Source: Beroe forskalii | Taxonomy: Eukaryota; Ctenophora; Nuda; Beroida; Beroidae | Assembly: GCA_011033025.1 (NCBI GenBank) | Contig: WFMF01000507.1 | Coordinates: 1 to 64,000, forward strand | DNA: 64,000 bases | Direction of reading: 5' to 3' | Shown: one piece after another, positions 45,972 through 59,800 of the stretch | Layout of the letters: each line of letters begins with the position of its first letter | How positions within the stretch are numbered: the stretch's first letter is position 1 | Notes under the pieces: model-generated | What the model saw: the letters and a program-made list of their open reading frames with translations, nothing else | Told to the model about the DNA's origin: nothing | Databases searched by the model: none | Position numbers and translations under genes: made by a program

Positions 45972-46590
45972 TTGCTGCGTGCGCAAATATGCTTTTGCTG
46001 CGCGCGCAAATATGCTTTTGCTGCGCGCGCAAATATGCTTTTGCTGCGCGCGCAAATATGCTTTTGCTGCGCGCGCAAATATGCTTTTGCTGCGCGCGCA
46101 AATATGCTTTTGCTGCGCGCGCAAATATGCTTTTGCTGCGCGCGCAAATATGCTTCGGCTGCGCGGGCAAATATGCTTTTGCTGCGCGCGCAAATATGCT
46201 TTTGCTGCGCGCGCAAGTATGCTTTTGCTGCGCGCGCAAATATGATTTTGCTGCGCGCGCAAATATGCTTTTGTTGCACGCGCAAATATAAATATGGTTT
46301 TGCTGCGCGCGCAAATATGCTTTTGCTGCGCGCGCAAATATGCTTTTGCTGCGCGCGCAAATATGCTTTTGCTGCGCGCGCAAATATGCTTTTGCGGCGC
46401 GCACAAATATGCTTTTGCTGCGCGCGAATATACTATTATGCTTTTGCTGCACGCGCAAATATACTTTTTGCTGTGCGCGCGCGCAAATATGCTCCTTGTT
46501 GCGCGCGCGCAAATATGCATTAGCTTTTTTTTGCGTGCACTGCACCAATTTTATTTTGTTGCGCGCCCAAATATGCTTTTTGCTGCGTGC
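45972..46590. repeat. 23-bp GCGCGC minisatellite, about 26 copies
   Basis: The unit TGCTGCGCGCGCAAATATGC plus TTT is nearly identical in the first 18 copies and decays to the right, where units change length (46290, 46425-46560). Alternating purine-pyrimidine GCGCGC cores recur every 23 bp. Long ORFs on both strands (up to 199 codons) are by-products of a period not divisible by 3. Confidence 0.97.
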
Positions 46591-46740
46591 ACCAATCTAC
46601 TTTGTATGTTAATTAGTAGTTCTAGAGGTCACTGCCTTATTTTATTTCACGTTGCAATGGGATCAGAAATATATGCTATAGGAATATAATTATGGCCATA
46701 TGCTGTTTTGATGTTAAAGTTTTTTTTTCTTCTTTTATAG

Positions 46741-46820
46741 GAATCTCATGCTTGTATGTTTTCACTGGTGCCGAAGGAGGAACAGTATTTTTTTCAATTA
46801 TTGGTGCCTGAGAAGAAACA
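46741..46820 (+). CDS. PH gene exon 1 seen
   Basis: It follows a long pyrimidine tract and TTATAG. It encodes ESHACMFSLVPKEEQYFFQL, then LVPEKK. Donor CA|GTAAGT. Confidence 0.6.
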
Positions 46821-49800
46821 GTAAGTTTTTTGTATCAGACTCTATTTAAGTTTGCCATTGGAAATTTTGTACGATGTCTCATACCAACCATATTATCAAT
46901 AATTCAGATTATTCAAAAACTTGATATTCAACCAATAAGGCAATAAAGAATGAATTCTTCAAAACATAAATCTGCTAAAGCTATGAAGAGCATATAAAGA
47001 TATGTTCTGTGTTATCCCTAGTGCTCCATCAATGAGATGGCTGCCAACCACCCGAAAACACTCACCCTCCCTTGACACCACTAAATCACTTAAATTTGAA
47101 CCAGCTCCATACTCTCAGCTGATGATGATAATCTCACGATTTTCAAAAGCTTCTGATTATTATCCTTTTGTATCAGTTACTTCGTTCAAACTTCAATCTT
47201 ATGAGGCAGTAAAACGATTTTGGTGTGTCTCAAAGTTTTTGCCTTCAGGAATATTTAATAATATCTATTTTGAATATATCTATTTTGAAAGATGGGATGA
47301 TTACTGCAAATCCAACAGAACTGTTTTCAACCATTTTTGGGGGTTTATTTTCCATTTTTATCACCTTTCATGACCCTGAATCATCAAATGGGTAGTTAAA
47401 AGGGGTTTAAAAGGGTTCCGAATCCCAAGCTCAGACATTTTTCCATCATGCCTATCTCATGTTTGAAGTGATTGATCATTTCAGTGAAACACAAAAATTC
47501 TCAAATATGAAATCGAACCCATACACTTTGCACCGCTATTCAACTGTCAGTTTCGAGATAAAATATCTCTTCTTCAGGAACTCCACAAAGTGTGACACAA
47601 CATTCTCAGTTAGTTAATTTAATATGTGTTGTGTTGTAAGTTTAAAACTATCTATAATCTCGATTGATATCTCTATGTTCTTTGGACTTTGATTAATATG
47701 GTCTAAATTCATCTAGAGCCATGATGAAATTATGACAAAAGAAAATGGAAAGCAAGTTGAAAGCATTATTGATGGGTTCTTAGCTGTGAAACCTGCAGGT
47801 AATAATTCTCTTTTTTGGTCTAAATCAAAACTTTGATTTTATGCAATTGTAACATCATGAATGCATAGGTCTACACATGGATTGATTGAATTGGGGATCA
47901 AGTAAGAGATGAAAGTAGTTGTACTTTCAAAAGAGCTGGTTCTAGCTTGGTTCTATTTTTACTTTACACTTAGCAATAATCTTAAATGCATTTTACTTTT
48001 GTGATGCCAAATCATTTCTGACAGGTACTATTGCATCATTCCTTCCCTGGCCAAAGAAATGGTATGTATAAGCCATTCACAAGGAAAATTGTAGGTGACA
48101 CTTGAATTATTCAGTGATGCTTGTTCTCTCTTCATTTTGCTCCTAGAAGTACTTGGCAGAAATTTTCTATATTACTTTTAATATTTTCTTGTTACAATTC
48201 AACAACAAACCAGAGCCATTCTATTCCCAATATCTTTTACTGCTGCTGATAATTCATAACTTTTACTTAATTTAAACAGCTAAACTTAACCATGCAGGGT
48301 TTCATGTGATCTAGTGGATGGATTGCTCCATGTTTACAATACCAAGGATGAGGACAGTGAGTGTGTTGCTATTCTCCAACTCCCTGGATCTGAATATGCT
48401 GTAGATGCTAAGGAACCACTGCAATTCTCACTCCAAGTCAGGCATCCCCAGTGAGTACTGTTTCAGTGATTCATTTGCCAGGCAATCATATTTAGCTAGC
48501 ATTCCTAGTTCCATGGTATATCATATACCCATGCAAGAATGTGAGGTTTCAAGAAGCAGTAGATTATATCAAAATCAGTCAGTTTTTTAAGTTTCCTTGT
48601 TAACAATATGTTCAATCTGAACTTGATGGAAATAGCTATCACCTATCATGCACTTAAGGATCATGATGTTATTTATCCAGCATACTGAAAGTCTTTACTG
48701 AATAGCTTACACACCTATTGCCTAAGGAATATAAAGTTGATTTGATTTTAAAGTTACTGCCATGGAAACATAAAATGAGTTTAGAGATCCAAAGAAAGCT
48801 ATATTTATTTCTACATCACTTCTTTACTTTCATGTGTACAATATAGGTTTCTTTAGATTTTAGATATATTTTGTTGACATTACATCATTGGTAATGGAAA
48901 TAACTCATGGAATTAAACTAGTTTAACTATACACCATTATTCACTCAACCAGTGGTGCAAATCCGATATTTTGTTGTGGAGTAACTGATGCTATTAATTC
49001 CTTGATTCTTGCTAATTTCCATTGAATACTTTCTTTTTTTTTATACTGACTTTAGCCTCATATCATACCCGTCAATTTCATTGTATAATATTGAAGCCAT
49101 TTTGACTTGTGACAGACAACATAAATTGCGTTATTTTAGGAAAGAAGCCACCATGCACATCAGCAGAATATGGTGTATTTGGATGCTAAACACTATTCTC
49201 AGTTACACTTTACATCAACTCAAATCATGTGCTGCTTATCCAGTGTTCTCAACTTAGTGACCATTAGAAGAGACTACGTTCGATTTGTTATCCAACTAGA
49301 GCTTTCGAACTGCATCATCACATTGAGATAATACCTTATATCATATTATGTTGATATGATGATATTACTATGTTGCTATTGAGCTAGTTTGAGTAATTAG
49401 CTGATTGTTTCCTTGCCTGAATCTACCCACAAATTTCATTTTACAAATGTTAAATCTTTTATATTTACACTGAATTGCATGCTTCATTTTATTTCACTGA
49501 TATCATTAATGCCACATAACTGATACCGTAAATTACACTGTTAAGTATGCCATCATTTTACCACAAACGAAATGCCTACAGATCATTCCTTCAAGATTCA
49601 GAAAATCTTAATTTCACACGATACATCCCTCTTCCTCATTCTATCAGAAGTAATAACAAACGTGATCCAGGTTCCACCCTCACACAACATCATACACATA
49701 TCACATCATATCACCATGTCCGGGTACCAGGTGAGTTATTGGAACACCTGTACCTGATCATACCCGCACTATTTAAATACCACTCTTGTTAATATAAGTG

Positions 49801-52800
49801 GTAGTCCCTGACACATACGCTTTTAAAGTTTACCCTGTCTCATCTCACCGGTTATGCCCGTGACACAATGTCTCGAGTGTCTTCAAATGCACTTGTGCAT
49901 GTGTCGAATAAATGCTTTAGTACGGTTCTGTCATCTATCACTAGATCGGTAATGATGTTCCAAATGTTTCATTCGCCCAACTTAACGTATTAGCACGTAC
50001 CTTGAAATTCGATAGTCCAATGTAATGGTTTAATGAAGATGCAAATCTAATGTATTATAGCACACCCATGCGTGTTGCACTTCTTCTCATATGAATACTT
50101 TGAAATTTAAGCTAGCGATGTTTTAGGTGACGGTATACGTTAATTGAATCTTCTTAATGCTTACTTTGGCATGAAAACCACATTCTAGAGCATTCCAGAA
50201 CTTATAAAAGTGCAAGATAGCGTCAAGTTCGCTTGATTAGACCAAGTGACTTGAAATGAACTATATATTTTGATTCCCCCACCAGCCCTACACTTCACCA
50301 CTATATTATCACCATGTAAACTATCACAGCTCATATAACCAATCCCTGTCTGGGGTTACTCTATTACTGGTCTCTCCTAACACCTGACCGTTACAACACC
50401 TGTTACTGTTTACCAAGCTCTGTGATGTGTGTGATATTATAAAGCATGAGTGAGGGGTCGTGAGGGGGTGTAGAAGGGGAGGTGTAATCGTTTGTGTCTT
50501 CCATCTGTAACATCTCACCTGCATAGTAAATATATGCAACAGTAGTTTTTACAGGGAATTCTTCTGTTTGTTTGCTGTTTCTTTCTATTTTTTGACGTCT
50601 TCTTCGTAAAAGTTGTCGACAAAAGGATTTATTCTTTTATTCTACTTGGCGAATGGATTGGCTTTCTCAACTGAAATATCGAATAATTGTTTATGAGCCG
50701 TATAATAGAATGGATAATTTTCTGTATTCTCTTCTTGGCTCAGCGAAGTGAAACGTAAAAGTTCGTTTCACTTTGCTGAGCCAAGAAGAGAATTGGATTG
50801 ACTTTCAACTTTTTAATGTCCAAAATTCCCATAATACAACCGGTAGATCAATCATCTAACTCTAGTTGAATTTACTGTCAGTGATTAATGTAGACGTGAC
50901 TGACTTGTGTTGAAATTATTAAAAAATTGCCATGATTTAGTTCACAGTTTTATGATCGAATATATTTGAACATCTGGTGAACTTTTCCTGATACAATTAC
51001 CATCGGAAAATTTGATTCTCTAAATGCAAGATCATCTTGGTGGTCCATTGATTATTTTGTTGGCTCACTGCAGTAAGATTTATTTCGCAAATTCCTTTTT
51101 ACATGTTTTCCCACTACTTGCCCGGCTCTTTAGTTTCAGGTCATATCTTTTCTATCTTTTTTCCATAATCTCCAATTCCATCTTTTGCCTTTTTATTTTC
51201 AGTCTGCAGCTTTTCATTCCCCTTATTCATTGCCCTTCATAATTTCTTTCTCGAGGTGATAATCTATTTTTATAAAAACACAAGAACGCACAGCGCACTT
51301 GGTCCCCGTCGTTTCATCATTGCTGCTCCAAACCATTGTTTCGTTGCAAAGGTATAAACAATAAAGCTATTCACTTACCTACTGTCGTACTAATGGACCG
51401 CCCATTTGCAAATCTTTCAAAGCTTGCAACAAATTTCGTCACTTACGTATGATAACTTTATGAAGTTATTAAATGTTGTACGCGAAAAGACGCATATTTC
51501 TTCGAAATTGACGCACTATTGTGAACCATTATAGTGACAAAGCTATCGTGCTCCATAGCTTCAACTCTAACTTCTAAGTAATCTTGCGTTTTTCTTGCAT
51601 CACTATCTGTAACAATAGTCCGAAAATGGTCAAATCGGTTTTCAGAGCTTCTCGTATAGAGAGGTGTATTCTTGTAAGGTATCAGATTATAGTTTTTCAC
51701 TGAGCGGTTGTTGTTAACATGTTGTGATAATATTTTGTATGCTCCAGAACTTTGGTCTTTGATCACGCTGTCATTTTTCTAAAGTAGTAATCTTTCCAAA
51801 TTTATACAGTTTTTATAATCGTAACTAAATCATCACAATTTTGAAAAAGATATCTTTACAAACATGGTATTTACCAATTTCATAGGATTCGCTGTAGCCT
51901 ACACAATAAGATACACTTAACAGAATTACTGTGCCGAGCGCCAAATCTACCACTTTACCTTAATGACCGAGTACGACTCTAGATCGTACGAAAAAAGTAG
52001 CCCTTTTTACGTCACTAACACACCATAATTACTTATGATAATGACGTCATTCTAACCTGAGTGTTAATATATCCGATCCACGTAATTTACTGTCGACCGT
52101 ATTACACCTGCGTCAGTATTATTCCTCAGCTCGAGCAATTTAGCGAATCTCGTGAGTGGAGACACTACTGTTTACACCTAATCATAGCACTAATTTACTC
52201 TCGAATATAGTGGATTAGGTATTAGACACTTATAATTGGATTCTGGCATATATTTCGTTACTGTTTTATCGGTAGTGCATATTGTTAGAGCTTCCAGTAT
52301 TGGATTATGAATTGTTATAGTTCATAATCGCATAATTTTGCAATTTATTGTAACTTATGATCACTTGATGTAAGGGTTCAGCGCTGCTTGTGCAACTTAA
52401 ATGTTGCCTACTTGATCCCTGGATGTAAACCCTGCATCATAGTCATTTTGCAAGGCAGCCAGACTATTTTGCATCAATCTCAGCACATTTGCCATAACAT
52501 ATATTATTTAATTTTGATGCCTTGAATGGTTTGAACTCAAATCGTGAGTGGCTGTATTATTCAAAGATCTGATGATTTTGATTGCTAAGTGCACTGCTTT
52601 TAATACCCTTGCATTTACCTTGCAGCCGGGTTGCAAGTTGCAGTGTTGCACAAGTCGATCCATCATATCCATTATAATATATGTTTATATAGAACCCTCT
52701 GACGTTTTCATCGATGATGGGCCATAATGCCATATTGGTTTAGACCGTCGCCCTTCGGGCTGCGACCTCGGGAAGTTTCCCAAAATGGACATTGGACATT

Positions 52801-53795
52801 GGACCCGATAGGCGCGTATCTATGTAACATTTCATATAAACTTTCTTGTTCTTGATAAGAGTGTGTTACATCAGCAGAACATGACCAAAAAGACAGACTA
52901 TGTACGCAGCAAATCGTTAGTAATTGTTGCTTCTGGTCAATTAAACCATTTCTATTAGTTATGGCTATAGTGTAGCCACAAGATATCACCAGATAATCGA
53001 AACCACTACGGCTGTACACTAATCCAACCTCTCAAATGCTCAAAGATCAATCATCGCAAATGAGCAAATAAACAATCTCAATTCACCGGCCCCTCCCATT
53101 GTCCCACTCCCCAATTCTCAATAAAATACCGAATACTCTAATACAGTAATACGGCCCCACCTTCATTATCAATTTCGTTCTAAAAATCCCTTTAATATTC
53201 TGCCCCTTAGCGCGGAGCAGTAGCATTTCTAATACTCTCTTCTAATCTTCCTCCCTAAGATTCCCTCCTAATACCCCTCCTAATATTCCCTCCTAATATT
53301 CCTTCTTAATACTCCCTCTTAATATTCCTCCCCCTCAGAGCGGAGCAGTACCACTTCCGGGCGGATAACAACGAGGATTACACGCTCTGGATAGACACGG
53401 TGCGGGCCTGCGGGGCCTCCTCCCGCACAGGTAAACAAAAAAGTCTTAAAGTTTCTAAAAACTTACTAAAAAGTTCTTAAAACGTTTCTGAAAAGTTTCT
53501 AAAAAGTTTCTAAAAAGTTTTTAAGAATTTTATAAAACGTCTCTTAAAAGTATCTTAAACGTTTCTAATTTTTCACGATTCGAGTCTAAAAGTTTCATAA
53601 TCGGTTTCCTAGTTCTGTAATAAAAGATGACGTAACCGGCGGATCACTAATGCCGCAATTCCTGCAGCCCGCCGCACCCTCTCCACGGCAAGCTACAGTT
53701 CCCGCAGCTCCCTCGTCAGCAAGTGCAGTAGTGGAGATGCGGACCACCCAGGGGGGTTCATCAACGGGGATGAGTTCGAGGGGTGAGTGAAGGGT

Positions 53796-53827
<32 letters not shown>

Positions 53828-56800
53828 TTCTTTGTTTGTTTCTTTGTTTGTTGTTGGATATAACAGATAGCATAATTATAACTTCATTCATAAAGAGATA
53901 AAGCTAAAAGCATGGTACACTGGTTTCACCGGAATATTTTTCCTCCCCATTGGCGTTTTTGTGAATACAAAAAGGCAAATGAGAGGGTTGGCAGAGATCG
54001 TGGTTTTTTCGTTGAAAATAGGATATGTGCATAGGTAGGTCCAGTTTTGCAATAGAACTACTGTAATTTCTGGAAAGTGCCCGTACTGCTCCTTTATAAT
54101 AATAGTCGCGAAAATGTCCCTCCGTCCCTCCGTCCCTCGTCCCTCCGTCCCTCCGTCCGCCCCCCCATATCACATACATCTTCAAAACTTTAATTCATGG
54201 AGCTGTCGGTTGTCAAAAATTTTAATCTCATACGTTGACCAGGCCCATCCGTGCCACATTCCCAGTCACTAAAGTTTTCATATCGACCAAATCTAATGTC
54301 CTGGAAATTGATTTTCATTTTGACTATTTCAAACACAAAAAACACGATTTTTTCGCCAAAAAAGATATTGACCGAGTAAATGTGAAGAAATTTTGACACC
54401 AAATTTGACTATTCTCTGAGAAATGATGTGAAAAATTGAATCAGTATCACAATAAAAAACTGAAATTTTACACGTATTGTTACACATAATTAACATGTCA
54501 TTTCATGATTTCGTAGCTCAATCGGTTAGCGCGTCAGACTTAGTAGTGCTGTCACGCTGGAAGTCACGGGTTCAAGCCCCACTATAGTCAAATTTCAAAT
54601 TTTTATTTTCTTAGCTTATCTTCAGTTTTCTGATAGCAAAAAATGATCCTGTACAGCCCAATCAGTTCATCAGAAAGGTTTTAAATCAGGTCATAGAAAG
54701 TTTTCAGTAATAAGTTTAATTCAGCAGTTAGATTTCGAAATACATGATGGCACGATACTCAAATAAGCATGTTGCCCAGGTCATTTAAGACTAGAATTTC
54801 CAAAATGTTGAGTTACAAGACATCAAGCATCGCGGGGGAGGGAAATTAAGCGCCTGCATACGGGAACAATGGACAAACAAGAATTGTGTCGGCAGGCGCA
54901 ATTCTTGTTAATTTAAAAATTGTCATTTTTAAAAATCATGTTTTAGAGGAGCAGATGGGTAACCAGTAACTTCTCTTTTTTTCTTTGAAACCGCCACCAT
55001 GGGTATTCTCAAAGTCTCAAATGCAATGTAAGTCACTCACTAGGTAGTGACTCACTAGCTAGTGAGTAACTAGGTTATTGAGGATTTCCATTTTGTGTGG
55101 GAGATATCTTGAAGTGGAAATGCATAACCACAAGTACACTCGACGTAGAAATTTTTAAAAAGGGAACCTTGTGTCTCGAGAAATGAAATGATAGGAAACT
55201 TAGACATTAGACATGTAGTTAAACGTTTAAAACGTTTAACTTCATGTCTGGTCGCCTTAGTTTCCTACTATTTCAATTCTCGAGACGCTAGGCTCCCGTT
55301 TCTGTTCCAGTGTTCCACTTCAACTAAAGTGTAGGTTATTTATGCGCTATTTAATAGTTAATACAGTAACGCATCATTCAGTTAAATTTAAATTATCGAA
55401 CTAATTTTATATCTGTCTACCTCTATTGTCAAATTCTACTACTGTCACAGTAAAGGATTGTGTTACACTTTCATTAATAAATGTAGCTCTCAAAACAGAG
55501 CTGTTACAGCATTCTACTCTCCATTTCATTTTCTCTGTACACCTATGAGTACAATATATTAATGCACCATTGCCTATATTATAACATGTATACCCCATAA
55601 CATGTGCAATGGTTGTATGTTTGTATTTTTGGTATGGCATGTGTTTTTGTATGTTCTGTATCACATGTGCAATGTTTGTATGTTTGTATGTTTGTATGTT
55701 TGTAGGTTGGTTTGTTTGATATCGCATGTGCAATGTATGTATGTTTGTAATCACATGCGCAATAGCGCAATGTTTGGTGTACACCCACAAACATGTGATT
55801 AATGTGAGCCAGGGTATTTTAATCAAATCGAGGCTCCGTCTCGTCTAATCCCAGGGAATATTGCGTATTTTATACAGCATGTGACATGTTACTTTCCTTT
55901 AATTTACTCCTTTCATCCTCGCTCATTTACCCTCAGCCAGTTTAATCTTCCTCTGTCCATCCACATTCCACACTCTGTCCACGAACCATATCAATCATTT
56001 CACTTTCATCTATCTCCTGTCATCATATCGTATCCCAATCATAGCTTTAGTCCTGAACTAAGTCCCACTTATCTATCCCAAGACCCAAGTCTCACCCCTT
56101 TCCTTAATCAAGTGTCTCTCCTTCTCCAAGTAATAATACGCCCCATCAAACCAGTCAATAGATATATTATAGTCCATACAGACACACACTATCTGACAGG
56201 GCATTATATTCCATTATAGACTCACAAACACACTATCTGACTAGTGACAGGGCACATGATGGAGTCATTAAAACCATTGTTCAGTACCATAATAGTCTTA
56301 CTCTCTCCGAGTGGGCTCGAGAAAGAGAGAGGAGGAGGATGAGAGAGGAGGTGGGGTTCTCTTGTCACTTTGTCAGTGAGAAATGCTTACATGCAGTGAA
56401 ATGCATTACAATGAGAAATGCTTACATGCTTTGAAATGGATTACGTGCAATGAGAAATGCGTACCTGCTTTGAAATAGATTTATGCGGTGCAAAATGCAT
56501 ACGTTTGTAATGAGAAATGCATGTATGCATGCAGTGGATCTATCGTGGTTTAAAGGCTGAGCAAAGAATCTAAAGTGGGTTGTATCTGATGCCATCTTTT
56601 CGCTATTAAAAAGAGTGGTGTAAGTCTCCAGCGCCTGGTCTGTGCGTGGGGCTATCTAATTTGTCTTAAACCAACCAGCGCTCGAGTTTAACAAAAACTC
56701 TCTTGCTGATTGGTCAATGTTGTGAGGATTTCAGGCTGATATTAATCCATGATCACCATATTTTCTCTTGGTTCGTGACTTGCAGAGCAGAAATCCATTT

Positions 56801-59800
56801 AACATAGTGGTGTGTGCATGCAGTGATAACTGACCCAGCTTTGCTTTAAGTCGTGTGCAGATAATAGTTGGTTGATGGAGATGTCATTATCATGGTTTAG
56901 AATGGTGAATTGATAACTGCGGTCATTTCTTTTGCGCTTTTATCATCATGACTGTATGCAGTGTGTTTTATTTGGGTTTTGAACGCAGCAAATTAACAGA
57001 ATGGGTGAGCTGAAAGACCACCATCAAAAGATCAAAGCATGCTTTGTGCAGTAGAAAGTTCAGTAGTTTCAGATTTTCATGAAATATTGTCTTCTGTAGT
57101 TTGTCAAATAAGTATCAGCCAAATAAGTAATTCTGTGGCAAAGAGTCGATTATAAATGATCGTCTATTGCTGCAGAATGCCCTCAGTTTATGTGTCAGTA
57201 AGTCTACCAGGAGTCTGCTAAGTACCCACTAAGTGGGGAGCTCCCTATTGTCCTCAACACACACAGACGTAGACACACACAGACGTAGACTGTACGCGGC
57301 AAGAACACACTTGTTCGCTCAAGGTGGCGACGGGCAATTTAACACGAACGCAGAGAGTTTTCGATAGCACATAGCCACGTACGCTCGTGAATCGTGAGTG
57401 GTATTAGTGGTATTGTTGGAGTCTTTTTCAAACGTAGCGATATCATCGGCCACGCCCAAATAAGCAAATAATTGAGCGTGGTTAATGGTTATAAGCAAAT
57501 AACCACAGCTTATTTATAGAACTTCTTCATGGATATTGGATATACTTTATACACGGAAAATGGAGTTTTGCTGTTTTGAGTTTCGGTTCGTAGGTTTAGA
57601 TCCTTGCCGAATTTCCCGTCCATTTCGTGTCCATATCACACAGCGGCCTCGTGATGAAGATCACTGATAGTAGTGTGCTACTTTGGAAATTGAATGACAA
57701 AGTTACCAATCCGTCAAGTCAATATTGATATTAGATCTTTGAATATCACTAATTAGAGCTCTTAAGGAGCTGATAAGAATTGTAATTACTGACAGAACAA
57801 TGTAATCATATGCCAAGATAAGTAATGCTCAATGCGTGGCAAGATTTGTTAATTAATTATATTATTTTAGTGAGCTATGATTATGGAAATCAAGCTCGCT
57901 TGTCGGTCTTTATGAAGGTGATTCATTCTTTTGATCAATTGATGCACATCATCAAACAAGAATGATACTATTGTTTCTGAGACAATCGCGCTTTATTATG
58001 ATTTGTAAATACTTGAATATCAGAACTAAGGAACGAAGGGCATGTCTCATTGTCATATTGAAATGGGCCTCCAAATATAGGATAAATTCTTCTCTTGTCC
58101 ATTACATTTTACAATAACAATTGTGCCATTGTATATTGAATATTTCAATGCATGAATATGCTAGAATGGAGTGACCCAACCTTTTGTTACACCTAAGTAT
58201 GACATTGTCGTCATGCCTGGCTGAAAGCATGCAAAATTCAAAATCAAACAAATGTTCCATTGCTTTCATATTTTATATCCCACCAGTCACCAACTGAGCC
58301 ATAAGTTTTAATGATAAGGAAATAAGTGTCAGACTCGTTCATGGTTTAGGGAATGATCAAATGCTGTGATTTTTGCAAACGAAATGAATGTTTCAACCTT
58401 TATCAGCATGCACTAACTTCTAAAAGTGTAACTAATGTACTGAACTTGTAGACTTGTTGTTTGTACAGAGAGTGTAGTTCACAGAATAATTTTCCCATGT
58501 GGTACAGTGGTATGCACTGTTTAAAGTATTTGTTTAAAACAATGAGTATTATTCTCACTATTCCCTTCTACATGCACATGGTATAGGTATCATAATCATT
58601 CTTAAAACTAACGGAGGGTTTCCATTTTCGCTTAATTCATGATTTAGTTGCTATGTTGAAAAGTGATAACCCTGGTTACGCCCCTTGTAACTTGGGTGTT
58701 CTTTACTTTATTTGAGTACCATGCCTCTCTAGCAACACTCCTTATTTCAGGTTAACCCGGCGTCTACGCTCCCTTGAAGAGTCAGTGTACTGCAGTCAGG
58801 AGCACCTCTCCGAGTCTAGTGATAACGAGGTCACGAGGCGATCCCTCGCTTCCTTGCAGAACGAGGTAACAACCTGCGGGAGAGTGGGGTAGAATCAAAA
58901 TCCGGGGTGAAGTGATTCGGAAATGGAGTTATTAAGTTAAGAATTAGGTGAAGTTCGGTCTCCGGAGTACATTCATGCCTGATATGAACTCTTTCAAAGT
59001 CATACCACCTTCTAAATTCTGAAAATCTGGAATGTGTGAAATAGTGTTTAATGGTTTAGAATTCAGAATTAGGCAAATTGTAAAGTTAAGATGAAGTCCG
59101 GTCATAGGGGTACGTTGACTATTCATGACTGAACACTTTATAAACTTTTAAACGTTCTACCGCTTCGCCACCAAATAATGGCAAATTGATGTCTCCATAA
59201 TATTTCAAAACGATTACTGAATATAATATGCACAGGTAGTGGATATTTCTAGGAACTGGTGATATTTTCTTCTCACGACATTCAGTAACTCCTCAAAGCT
59301 ATTATAGTTGAGCCGATGTCGTGAAATGGAAGTGGTTTCATTAATATGAAACCATGGAATTTGCGTCAGCAATGTATATTTCCTTCTTTCCTTTCATGAA
59401 TCTTGATTTCTCGGCGAATTTTCTACTCGTATTCAATCCTCTCTTCAATGGTAACAGCAAGTTATAAATCAAGCTATTCATGAAGTAAGAAACCTTTCAG
59501 CATTCATCAACGCCAGCAATTTTGAACTCTTCGGTATTCAAAATCTGCAATATATATTCCAATTAAATGGACTCTTGTAATTATTCCATTTGTCTTCATT
59601 TGCGAGCGCAAGAATTAATGTTGAAATATCGAGAAATCAATCACAAACCGTTCAAAGGTTCAAGATGAAATACTGAATAATCCATATTATATTCAGTGAA
59701 TATAATATGGATGATTTTATTTCCGATATGTAATTTAAGGTTGAGACGATAAGGTTGTCATTATAATATACCTATTTAAATACACCGAATCACCTGGTAA

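Larger units (their letters stand above)
48451..53338 (+). other. PH gene intron 4 (4.9 kb)
   Basis: It contains a hairpin at 50726, a minus-strand candidate exon at 51458, a CRE-core copy at 52010 and a duplicated acceptor near 53202. ORFs elsewhere are short and featureless. Confidence 0.6.
53783..58750 (+). other. PH gene intron 6 (5 kb)
   Basis: It holds a tRNA-like sequence (54511), CCGTCCCT repeats (54117-54160), foldbacks near 54877 and 55104, simple repeats (55600-55760) and a CRE-core copy at 56868. I found no exon. Confidence 0.6.

Noticed and set aside
45921..46548. Long ORFs on both strands (up to 199 codons, CARSKSIFARAAK-type repeats)
   Set aside because: They are translations of the 23-bp minisatellite in several frames. 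A period not divisible by 3 without stop words makes every frame open.
45972..46590. Possible CRISPR-like array
   Set aside because: There are no unique spacers. The whole 23-bp unit repeats, and the genome is an animal one.
49715..49730. Mini first exon MSGYQ followed by GTGAGT
   Set aside because: Phase does not fit the next PH exon, and five codons carry no information.
52708..53019. 103-codon minus-strand ORF
   Set aside because: Spans a short hairpin-forming GC patch (GTCGCCCTTCGGGCTGCGAC). Residue mix looks random and no splice sites fit.
55407..55826. 139-codon minus-strand ORF with THIAHVI repeats
   Set aside because: Largely the translated TGTATGTT simple repeat.
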